Part shown: positions 34,228-41,852 of the stretch, in pieces
How positions within the stretch are numbered: the stretch's first letter is position 1
Layout of the letters: each line of letters starts with the position of its first letter
DNA from: Pseudomonas viridiflava
GTDB taxonomy: Bacteria; Pseudomonadota; Gammaproteobacteria; Pseudomonadales; Pseudomonadaceae
DNA length: 64,000 bases
Direction: 5' to 3'
Assembly (NCBI RefSeq): GCF_900582625.1
Contig: NZ_UTIQ01000199.1
Location: 310,001-374,000, forward strand
Notes under the pieces: generated by a model
Seen by the model: only the letters and a program-made list of their open reading frames with translations
Databases searched by the model: none
Told to the model about the DNA's origin: nothing
Made by a program: the position numbers and the translations under genes

Positions 34228-34765
34228 GCTCGCCAGTTATCGCGCCCGCTGGCACACCCAGGCGGCCAGTGCCCGGCAGTTGTGGCAACGCAGCAGCACG
34301 CGCGACAAACGCATCCTGCGCATTGCCGCCGTGGTGCTGCCGCTGATGCTGCTGTGGTTCGTGGTGATCGAACCGCCGCTGCAACGCATCGACCATTGGC
34401 AAACCGAACTGCCGCGCCTGCGCTCGCAACTCGGGGCCGTGGAAAGCGTATTGGCCGAGGTTCAAGGCCCAACGTTGGCACCGCTTGGCGGCGATACGCA
34501 GCAAGCGCTGGAGCAGCAGTTGAGCAACGCCGGCCTCAGCGGCTGCTTCCGCCTGCAACAGGCCGACGGCCAATGGCAGCTCACCGTCGACAACGCCCCG
34601 GCCGACGCCCTGATGAATTGGTTACTGGACGATGCGCCCAGGCTGCGCCTGACGGTGCGCCGTGCACGGTTGCAACGTAGCGCAACGCAAGACAGCGAAG
34701 CCGCCGCGCGGATTTCCGGCGTGGTCAGCATGGAACAGGCGCCAGGCGCTAAGGAATCGTCATGA
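34220..34765 (+). CDS. gspM: Type II secretion protein GspM (HxcZ-like)
   Basis: 181 residues. Short cytoplasmic N-terminus (LWQRSSTRDKRILRIAAVVLPLMLLWFVVIEPPLQRI) with the GspM pattern 'R-W..SxRD+' and one TM, then a periplasmic domain. The end of the domain (LMNWLLDDAPRLRLTVRRARLQR) matches the GspM C-domain. It stabilises GspL in the inner-membrane platform. It overlaps both neighbours (gspL by eight bases, gspD by four). Confidence 0.88.
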   Translation: MNKLASYRARWHTQAASARQLWQRSSTRDKRILRIAAVVLPLMLLWFVVIEPPLQRIDHWQTELPRLRSQLGAVESVLAEVQGPTLAPLGGDTQQALEQQLSNAGLSGCFRLQQADGQWQLTVDNAPADALMNWLLDDAPRLRLTVRRARLQRSATQDSEAAARISGVVSMEQAPGAKESS

Positions 34766-37158
34766 AGCGGTTGGGTGGATGTGCGTCAACAATTTCCCTG
34801 GCGCTGCTGCTCAGCGCCTGTAACCAGCTCAGCGGTGACAAGGCTCCGCTGATTCCCACGCAAAGCGAACTGGGGCAACCGCTGGCGCAAACCGGCAGCG
34901 GCGATGCCATGCTCGACCGCCAACGGGCCCAGGCCCAGGTAGAACAACGCCAGCAAGCCCAGCGTGCCACGGGGGCGCGGCGGGCGGCGCCAGCGGTGGC
35001 CGCTGCCAGCACAAACGCCAGCGGCCTGGGCAGCCAGCCCGTGCAACTGAATTTCGTCGACGCCGATATCCCGGCCGTGCTGCGGGCGTTGTCCCGCGCC
35101 ACAGGCCGGCAATTTCTTGCCGACCCGAGGGTGAAAGGCCAGCTAACGCTGGTGTCCGAGGGCGAAGTACCGGCCGCCACGGCGTACGACATGCTGCTGG
35201 CCGCGTTGCGCATGCAAGGCTTTGCCGTGGTGGAAGTGGGCGACGTCAGCCAGGTGGTGCCCGAGGCCGACGCCAAGTTGTTGGGCGGCCCGGTGGGCAG
35301 CGCCGACCGCCCGGCCGACAACGGCATGATCACGCGCACCTACCGCTTGCAGTACGAAAACGCGGTGAACCTGATTCCGGTGTTGCGGCCGATTGTTTCG
35401 CCGAATAACCCCATCAACGCGTACCCCGGCAACAACACGGTGGTGGTCACCGACTACGCGGAAAACCTCAAGCGGGTGGCGCAGATCATCGCCAATATCG
35501 ACACCCCCGGCGCTATCGACACCGACGTGGTGCCGGTGCAAAACGGCATCGCCGCGGATATTGCCAGCATGGTCTCCGAGCTGATGGACGTGCAGGGCGC
35601 CGACCCCACGCAAAAGGTGTCCGTGATTGGCGACCCACGTTCCAACAGCATCATCCTGCGCACCGGCAGCCCCGAACGCACCGAGCTGGCCCGCCAGCTG
35701 ATCTACAAACTCGACAACGCCCAAAACAACCCCAGCAACCTGCACGTGGTGTACCTGCGCAACGCCCAGGCCAATAAACTCGCCGGTGCCTTGCGCGGCC
35801 TGCTTACCGGCGAAGGGGAAATGGCTGGCGCTTCGGGCGATGGCACCCGCGCCATGCTCAATGGCGGCGGCCTTGGCGGCGCGGGGCAGGGCAGCAATGC
35901 CACCGGCACCAGCACCTCGAACAACAACGGCACGCCAGCCAACAGCAACCGGCAAGCGGGAGGCCTGCAAAATGCCACTGGCCAGAACGGCCAACAAAGC
36001 GGTGAAAGTGCCGTCGCGTTTTCCGCGGGCGGCGTTACCGTGCAGGCCGACACCACCACCAACACGCTGCTCATTTCCGCGCCCGACCCGCTGTACCGCA
36101 ACCTGCGCGAAGTGATCGACCTGCTCGACCAGCGTCGCGCCCAAGTGGTGATCGAAAGCCTGATCGTGGAAGTCAGCGAAGACGACGCCAGTGAGTTCGG
36201 CATTCAGTGGCAGGCCGGCAACCTGGCGGGCAACGGCTGGATAGGCGGCGCCAACCTCGGCGGTGCCGGCATCAATACAAGCGCCACCAACAGCATCGAC
36301 GTACTGCCCGGCGGCCTGAGCATTGGCAAGGTTTCAGGCACGGTCGATATTCCCGGCATCGGCGAAATACTCGACCTCAAAGTGCTGGCCCGCGCTCTGA
36401 AAAGCAAAGGCGGCACCAACGTGTTGTCGACGCCCAACCTGCTCACGCTGGATAACGAAGCTGCGAGCATTTTTGTCGGCCAGACCATTCCGTTTGTCAC
36501 CGGCAGCTACGTCACCGATGGCGGCAGTAGCAGCAACAACCCGTTCCAGACCATCGAGCGCGAAGAAGTGGGGCTTCGCCTGAACGTGCGCCCGCAAATT
36601 TCTGAAGGCGGCACGGTGAAGCTGGATATTTACCAGGAGGTCAGCAGCGTCGACACGCGCGCCTCGAGCGAGGCCGGCACGGTGACCAATAAGCGCGCGC
36701 TGGACACCAGCATTCTGCTCGACGACGGGCAGATCATGGTGCTGGGCGGCTTGCTGCAAGACGGCTTCACCGAAGGCTCCGACGCCATTCCCGGGCTGGG
36801 CAGCATTCCGGGCATTGGCGCGCTGTTTCGCAGCGACCGCCGCTCACGAACCAAGACCAACCTGATGGTATTTCTGCGCCCGTACATCATTCGCGACAGC
36901 AACGTGGGCCGCAGCATCACCCTTAACCGCTACGACTTTATCCGCCGCGCCCAAGGCAATTTGCAGCCCGAACACAAGTGGCCGCTCAGCGATATGCAAG
37001 CGCCGCAGCTGCCGCCCGCCGAGCAGGCCATGCCGCTGAACACCCGCCCACAGGTGCCGGCGCCGCGCACGCCATTGACCCTTAACCAACCGCCAGCCGG
37101 CCAGATGCCTCGCGCCGCAATTCGCGCCGTGCCACTTGAGCCCGGAGAGCTTCCGTGA
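34762..37158 (+). CDS. gspD: Type II secretion outer-membrane secretin GspD (HxcQ-like liposecretin)
   Basis: 798 residues. The N-terminus MKRLGGCASTISLALLLSAC ends in a lipobox (LLSAC), so the secretin is a lipoprotein and may not need a pilotin, as known for HxcQ. Periplasmic domains follow: N0 (VQLNFVDADIPAVLRALSRATG, about 93-160), then N1-N3 (TRTYRLQYENAVNLIPVLRPIV; VVPVQNGIAADIASMVSEL; LHVVYLRNAQANKLAGALRGLL) with a Gly/Asn/Ser-rich insert at about 350-415. The secretin core includes QVVIESLIVEVSEDDASEFGIQW, VLSTPNLLTLDNEAASIFVGQ and the C-terminal LRPYIIRD. Overlaps gspE by four bases. Confidence 0.95.
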   Translation: MKRLGGCASTISLALLLSACNQLSGDKAPLIPTQSELGQPLAQTGSGDAMLDRQRAQAQVEQRQQAQRATGARRAAPAVAAASTNASGLGSQPVQLNFVDADIPAVLRALSRATGRQFLADPRVKGQLTLVSEGEVPAATAYDMLLAALRMQGFAVVEVGDVSQVVPEADAKLLGGPVGSADRPADNGMITRTYRLQYENAVNLIPVLRPIVSPNNPINAYPGNNTVVVTDYAENLKRVAQIIANIDTPGAIDTDVVPVQNGIAADIASMVSELMDVQGADPTQKVSVIGDPRSNSIILRTGSPERTELARQLIYKLDNAQNNPSNLHVVYLRNAQANKLAGALRGLLTGEGEMAGASGDGTRAMLNGGGLGGAGQGSNATGTSTSNNNGTPANSNRQAGGLQNATGQNGQQSGESAVAFSAGGVTVQADTTTNTLLISAPDPLYRNLREVIDLLDQRRAQVVIESLIVEVSEDDASEFGIQWQAGNLAGNGWIGGANLGGAGINTSATNSIDVLPGGLSIGKVSGTVDIPGIGEILDLKVLARALKSKGGTNVLSTPNLLTLDNEAASIFVGQTIPFVTGSYVTDGGSSSNNPFQTIEREEVGLRLNVRPQISEGGTVKLDIYQEVSSVDTRASSEAGTVTNKRALDTSILLDDGQIMVLGGLLQDGFTEGSDAIPGLGSIPGIGALFRSDRRSRTKTNLMVFLRPYIIRDSNVGRSITLNRYDFIRRAQGNLQPEHKWPLSDMQAPQLPPAEQAMPLNTRPQVPAPRTPLTLNQPPAGQMPRAAIRAVPLEPGELP

Positions 37159-38573
37159 GTGGGCTGCCCTACGCCTGGGCCAAAGCGCAACGGGTGCTGC
37201 TCAAAGCAGACGAGCAGGGCGCTGTATTGCTCGTGAGCGCGGCCACGCCGGGCTGGGCCATCAACGAAGTGCGCCGCCGCTACGGGCCCACGCCGTTGCA
37301 GCAAGTGCGCGACGACGAACTCGAAGCGCTGCTGGCCAGCGCCTACGCCGACACCGGCAGTGCTGCCGCCGTGGTCGGCGCGGCCGAAAACGAAGTCGAC
37401 CTCGACCGGCTGATGCAAGACATTCCCGAAGTCACCGACCTGCTCGACAACGAAGGCGGCGCGCCGGTGATCCGCATGATCAACGCCTTGCTCACCCAAG
37501 CCGCGCGCGACGAAGCCAGCGACATTCATATCGAGCCATTCGAAACCCATTCGGTGGTGCGCTACCGCGTCGACGGCGCGCTGCGCGATGTGGTGGCGCC
37601 GCGCAAGGCGCTGCATGCGGCGCTGGTGTCGCGCATCAAAATCATGGCGCAGCTGGACATTGCCGAGAAACGCATGCCGCAAGACGGCCGCATTGCCTTG
37701 CGCGTAGCGGGCCGGCCGATTGATGTGCGGGTGTCCACCGTGCCTACCGGCCATGGCGAACGGGTGGTGATGCGCCTGTTGGATAAACAGGCCGGGCGCC
37801 TGCAACTGGAGACTCTCGGCATGGCGCCCGGCGTGCTCGGGCAGCTGGACCGGCTGATCCGCCAACCCCACGGCATCGTCCTGGTTACCGGCCCCACCGG
37901 CAGCGGCAAAACCACCACGCTGTACGCCGCGTTGGCGAGGCTGGACGCCAGCACAAGCAACATCCTGACCGTGGAAGATCCGGTGGAATACGACCTGGCT
38001 GGCATCAGCCAGATTCAGGTCAACACCCGCATCGACATGAGCTTCGCCGTCGCCCTGCGTGCCATTCTTCGGCAAGACCCGGACGTGATCATGATCGGCG
38101 AAATCCGCGACAAGGAAACCGCGCAGATCGCCGTGCAAGCGTCGCTTACCGGCCACCTAGTACTTGCCACCTTGCACACCAACGATGCCGTGTCGGCCGT
38201 TACCCGCCTGACCGACATCGGCGTGGAACCGTTTCTGCTGGCCTCATCGATTCTCGGCGTATTGGCCCAGCGCCTGGTGCGGCGCTTGTGTCCGCTGTGC
38301 AAACAGGCGGACGACAACAACCCCGGCGAATGGCGCCCGGTCGGCTGCCCGAGCTGCAACCACACCGGATACAGCGGCCGTACCGGTATTCACGAATTGT
38401 TTGTGGTCGATGACGACATCCGCCGCCTGATTCACCAGGGCGAGGCCGAGCAAAGCCTGAGGGAAACGGCGCGCCAGGCCGGCATGTTGAGCATGCGCGA
38501 AGACGGCGAACGCTGGATTAACAGCGGCTCGACTGCGCGTGAAGAAATTCTGCGGGTAACGCGAGACACCTGA
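37155..38573 (+). CDS. gspE: Type II secretion ATPase GspE (HxcR-like)
   Basis: 472 residues from a GTG overlapping gspD. The N1E-type N-terminal domain is short. Motifs: Walker A GPTGSGKT at 246-253, Asp box LTVEDPVEYDL, Walker B-type DPDVIMIGEIRDKETA, His box LVLATLHTND. The C-terminal zinc motif is CPLCKQ...CPSCNHTGY, a tetracysteine. Powers pseudopilus assembly at the inner-membrane platform. Its stop shares one base with the gspF start. Confidence 0.95.
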   Translation: MSGLPYAWAKAQRVLLKADEQGAVLLVSAATPGWAINEVRRRYGPTPLQQVRDDELEALLASAYADTGSAAAVVGAAENEVDLDRLMQDIPEVTDLLDNEGGAPVIRMINALLTQAARDEASDIHIEPFETHSVVRYRVDGALRDVVAPRKALHAALVSRIKIMAQLDIAEKRMPQDGRIALRVAGRPIDVRVSTVPTGHGERVVMRLLDKQAGRLQLETLGMAPGVLGQLDRLIRQPHGIVLVTGPTGSGKTTTLYAALARLDASTSNILTVEDPVEYDLAGISQIQVNTRIDMSFAVALRAILRQDPDVIMIGEIRDKETAQIAVQASLTGHLVLATLHTNDAVSAVTRLTDIGVEPFLLASSILGVLAQRLVRRLCPLCKQADDNNPGEWRPVGCPSCNHTGYSGRTGIHELFVVDDDIRRLIHQGEAEQSLRETARQAGMLSMREDGERWINSGSTAREEILRVTRDT

Positions 38574-39781
38574 TGAACCGCTACCACTTCGAGGCCGCCG
38601 ACGGCCTGGGCAAAATCGAACAGGGCAGTCTGGAAGCAGACAGCCCGCGCAGCGCCATGGGCGTGTTGCGCGGACGCGGCCTAACGCCGCTGCGCCTTGA
38701 CGAACACACGCAAATCGGCGGCAGCACGGGTGGTCTCTTCAGTCCAAAGCTCAGCGACTCCGACCTGGCCTGGGCGACGCGTCAGCTCGCCAGCTTGCTC
38801 GGGGCCAGCCTGCCGTTGGAGGCGGCGTTGTCGGCCAGCGTCGAGCAAGCGGAAAAACGCCATATCGCTGAAACACTCGGCGCCATTCGCGGTGATGTGC
38901 GCAACGGCATGCGCCTCGCTGATGCGCTGGCCGCGCGCCCACGGGACTTTCCGGAGATTTACCGGGCGCTGATCGCGGCGGGCGAGGAGTCCGGCGACCT
39001 GGCGCAGGTGATGGAACGGCTGGCCGACTACATCGAAGAGCGCAACAACCTGCGCGGCAAGATTCTTACCGCGTTTATCTACCCGGCGGTGGTGGGCGTG
39101 GTGTCCATCGTCATCGTGATTTTCCTGCTCGGGTTTGTGGTGCCGCAGGTGGTGAGCGCGTTCTCCCAAGCCCGCCAGGATTTGCCCGCACTCACCCGCG
39201 TGATGTTGCAGTCCAGCGACTTTTTGCGCGCCTGGGGTTGGCTGTGCGGCATTGGCATTGCTAGCAGTTGGTGGGGCTGGCGAATGTACCTGCGCGACCC
39301 CACCGCGCGCCTCGGTTGGCACAGCCGCGTGCTGAAACTGCCGCTGATTGGCCGGTTTATTCTCGGCGTTAACACCGCCCGGTTCGCTTCAACGCTCGCC
39401 ATTCTTGGCAGTGCCGGCGTGCCGCTGCTGCGCGCCCTGGACGCGGCCCGGCAAACCTTGGCCAACGACCGCCTGGCGCTATGCGTAGCCGACGCCACCT
39501 TGCGTGTGCGCGAAGGCGTGAGCCTGGCCAGCGCCTTGCGCGCCGGCAAAGTATTCCCGCCGATACTGATTCACCTGATCGCCAGCGGCGAAAAAACCGG
39601 CGCCTTGCCGCCGATGCTCGAGCGCGCCGCACAAACCCTGTCGCGCGACATCGAACGCCGCGCCATGGGCATGACCGCGCTGCTGGAACCACTGATGATC
39701 GTGATCATGGGCGGGGTGGTGCTGACCATTGTGATGGCCGTGCTGTTGCCGATTATTGAGATTAACCAGTTGGTGCAGTGA
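38573..39781 (+). CDS. gspF: Type II secretion inner-membrane protein GspF (HxcS-like)
   Basis: 402 residues. Two repeated cytoplasmic GspF domains (LARQLASLLGASLPLEAAL-type region at about 65-190: WATRQLASLLGASLPLEAAL; and FASTLAILGSAGVPLLRALDAARQTLANDR at about 270-390) and three membrane helices (AFIYPAVVGVVSIVIVIFLLGFVVP, WLCGIGIASSWWGWRM, LEPLMIVIMGGVVLTIVMAVLLPII). Last gene of the plus-strand hxc operon. No prepilin peptidase gene is in the cluster, so PilD elsewhere is presumably used. Confidence 0.94.
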   Translation: MNRYHFEAADGLGKIEQGSLEADSPRSAMGVLRGRGLTPLRLDEHTQIGGSTGGLFSPKLSDSDLAWATRQLASLLGASLPLEAALSASVEQAEKRHIAETLGAIRGDVRNGMRLADALAARPRDFPEIYRALIAAGEESGDLAQVMERLADYIEERNNLRGKILTAFIYPAVVGVVSIVIVIFLLGFVVPQVVSAFSQARQDLPALTRVMLQSSDFLRAWGWLCGIGIASSWWGWRMYLRDPTARLGWHSRVLKLPLIGRFILGVNTARFASTLAILGSAGVPLLRALDAARQTLANDRLALCVADATLRVREGVSLASALRAGKVFPPILIHLIASGEKTGALPPMLERAAQTLSRDIERRAMGMTALLEPLMIVIMGGVVLTIVMAVLLPIIEINQLVQ

Positions 39782-39795
39782 GCACCGCGTTTTTT

Positions 39796-39920
39796 GTAGG
39801 AGCCAGCTTGCTGGCGAACCCTGCAAACAAAGTTCGCGAATACCTTTTCCAGGAATCGAGGCTAAAGCCTCTCCCACAACAACCGCATCTCTGTAGGAGA
39901 GGCTTCAGCCTCGAGTTTTT
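39796..39920. repeat. REP elements downstream of gspF
   Basis: gtaggagccagcttgctggcg, then gaatcgaggctaaagcctctc and its inverted relative gtaggagaggcttcagcctcg. The gene-free stretch 39782-40422 holds these, the 110-bp inverted repeat that follows, and the promoter region of the phosphate-binding protein; an open frame at 39939-40373 has no coding character. Confidence 0.75.
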
Positions 39921-39961
39921 GATTCTCCAATCAGCGGCTTGAGTGTTCGCCGCACGATCCT

Positions 39962-40062
39962 GGATTCCGAATCGTCGGACCGCCGCCTACGCGGGAATGA
40001 CGGTGAATGTTGCTACAGCTTCCGTCGTTCCAGCGCAGGCGGCGGTCTGACGATTCGGAACC
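39962..40062. repeat. Long imperfect inverted repeat (MITE-like)
   Basis: Arms of about 41 bases, 39962-40003 and 40022-40062, pair with four mismatches and one single-base gap around an 18-base loop. The inner part (cgcgggaatgacgg) recalls the 'gtcattcccgcg' dispersed repeats of proteobacteria. Confidence 0.7.
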
Positions 40063-40272
40063 TAGAATTTCAAAGAATCACCCACCCCACCACCGCCCCA
40101 AAACCCACTCCAGAGCGCCACTCGGGTTCATCTTTGCGTCATGCACACCGCCCCAGCCAGCGGGCCGTGGTCGATGCTCCAGACGATGCAAAATGTTCTT
40201 GGCCAACATGTCAGAAACAAGTCGCTAACCCCCGAGAATATTTAAGAAAAACCCCGCTAAACACCCGAGATT

Positions 40273-40290
40273 TTTTCCTTTCTCTGTCAC
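40273..40290 (+). promoter_or_regulatory. Possible Pho box upstream of the phosphate-binding protein gene
   Basis: ttttcct-ttct-ctgtcac: half-sites 11 bases apart matching ctgtcat at 4/7 and 6/7, about 130 bases before the ATG. Confidence 0.35.
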
Positions 40291-40422
40291 CGGAAGTTGA
40301 GAGCTTCATAGCCGTGACCACCACCCACAACGAGCACCGGAATGCAGGCTCGGGGGCAGCGGTCGCGTTGTGAAGCTAACGCGAACTACCCAACGTCCAA
40401 ACACGATGAAAGGAGATTCTTC

Positions 40423-41661
40423 ATGTTTAAGCGCAATGTTCTCGCTGTTTCCATGGCCGTCGCCGGCCTTTGCTCTGCCCAGGCCATGGCGGCCGTAGTG
40501 GGTGGTGGTGCCACTCTGCCGCAGAACCTGTATGGCGTTCCGCCTACCAACGGTGTAGCTGCACCGGTGGGCATCCTCAATGGCCCAGCGCCACAACCCG
40601 CCTTCAACGCTTATGTGGGCGTGGGCAGCGGTGCCGGTAAAACTGCATTCCTGACCAACAACTCCGACGGCTTCGTTTGGGACGTGACCGCCGCTACGCC
40701 AGGCCTGGAAAAGGTGTATCCGACCAAGGTGAGCGTTGACTACGCCGGTAGCGATTCGGTTCTTTCCGCTACGGACCTGAGCACCTACCGCGCCGCCCAC
40801 CAGTCGCCAGCCGTGCCGACCACCAGCGTTGCCAACTGGGGTCCGATTGTTCAGATTCCATCTGCTGCTACTTCGGTCACCGTTCCCTATAAATTGACCT
40901 TGGCTGGCGGCGCTGCCGTCAACAACCTGAACCTGACCAGCGCCCAGTTGTGCGATATCTTCTCGGGCACTGTGACTACCTGGAACCAGGTAAACGCCAG
41001 CTACCCGACAACCGCCATCAAGGTTGTTTACCGTGGCAATAGCAGCGGTACTACCGAAATTTTCACTCGCCATCTGAACAGCCAGTGCCCGGCCAAGTTT
41101 GGCGTTAACTCCACATTTGCAACCGCCAACGTCGGGGCCGAGCCGGCTTCGTGGATTGCGGTCACCACCAGCCCGGCAGTGGCCAGCACCGTGGCTTCCA
41201 CCGAAGGCGCTATCGGTTATGTAGGGCCAGAAGACGTGAACGCCAGCAGCAACGCTGTAGTTGCACGTGTTAACGGCAACCTGCCAACCATCGGCAACGT
41301 GACAACTGCTCTGAGCACAATCGCTCCGCCGGCAATTGCCGATCGCGGTCTTCCAGAAAACTGGGCCAAGGTTCTGCCTAACCCAGGCACTGGTTACAGC
41401 ATCGTTGGTTACACCTTTCTGGATTTCAACCAGTGCTACAAAGACTCGACTGATACCACCGCTGTTCGCAACTTCATCAGCCGTCACTACACCACCAACG
41501 ATCTGGCCAACAACGACGATGAAATCATCGCCGCAAAACTGATCCCGGTTACCGACACCTGGAAAACCGCAATCCGCGACACCTTCTGGACTTCTACCAA
41601 CGCCCTGTCGGTGGGTAACACCACTGCCTGCAACGGCATCGGTCGTCCTGTAAACCCTTAA
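40423..41661 (+). CDS. PstS/DING-family exported phosphate-binding protein (LapA/LapB-like)
   Basis: 412 residues from an ATG with aaaggag nine bases upstream. Signal peptide MFKRNVLAVSMAVAGLCSAQAMA, mature start near AVVGGGATLPQNLY, the opening typical of DING proteins (DINGGGATLPQ-like). Phosphate-binding loops are visible: SVDYAGSDSVLSATDL, VVYRGNSSGTTEIFTRHL and EGAIGYVGPEDV. Four cysteines are present in the mature part. In P. aeruginosa the related LapA and LapB lie at the same place beside hxc, and LapA is the Hxc substrate, so this is the probable substrate here. Whether it has phosphatase activity cannot be told. Confidence 0.85.
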   Translation: MFKRNVLAVSMAVAGLCSAQAMAAVVGGGATLPQNLYGVPPTNGVAAPVGILNGPAPQPAFNAYVGVGSGAGKTAFLTNNSDGFVWDVTAATPGLEKVYPTKVSVDYAGSDSVLSATDLSTYRAAHQSPAVPTTSVANWGPIVQIPSAATSVTVPYKLTLAGGAAVNNLNLTSAQLCDIFSGTVTTWNQVNASYPTTAIKVVYRGNSSGTTEIFTRHLNSQCPAKFGVNSTFATANVGAEPASWIAVTTSPAVASTVASTEGAIGYVGPEDVNASSNAVVARVNGNLPTIGNVTTALSTIAPPAIADRGLPENWAKVLPNPGTGYSIVGYTFLDFNQCYKDSTDTTAVRNFISRHYTTNDLANNDDEIIAAKLIPVTDTWKTAIRDTFWTSTNALSVGNTTACNGIGRPVNP

Positions 41662-41677
41662 TCAGGGTCTGCTCCAC

Positions 41678-41712
41678 AAACCGGCAATGGCCCTGCGCCA
41701 TTGCCGGTTTTT
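41678..41712 (+). terminator. Rho-independent terminator after the phosphate-binding protein gene
   Basis: aaaccggcaatgg-ccctgcg-ccattgccggttttt, a 13-bp stem with T tract 16 bases after the stop. Confidence 0.92.
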
Positions 41713-41735
41713 CATTTCAGCCCGCTTCCTGCCAG

Positions 41736-41762
41736 ATGAACTTTGCGTGACAAAAGTTCGGT
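41736..41762 (+). promoter_or_regulatory. Composite promoter element of pdtA (Pho-box-like plus shared core)
   Basis: atgaact-ttgc-gtgacaa followed by aagttcggt. The 15 bases tgacaaaagttcggt are identical to those before the Phd-like gene at 54650-54664. Read on the other strand the half-sites are ttgtcac and agttcat, 11 bases apart, matching ctgtcat at 5/7 and 4/7. Confidence 0.55.
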
Positions 41763-41852
41763 CGGCCTCGCTTTAACCCGCCTTGCAAGTAGCCCATTGC
41801 GCTTCTCTGGAAGAGGCGCTGCCGAATTCGCCCGTGCGCAAAAGGATCCGTA

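Noticed and set aside
39939..40373. Open frame between gspF and the phosphate-binding protein
   Set aside because: It runs through the long inverted repeat and lacks a ribosome site; its residues show no protein-like pattern.
40306..41487. 393-codon minus-strand frame opposite the phosphate-binding protein
   Set aside because: Shadow of a gene with clear signal peptide and phosphate loops on the plus strand.
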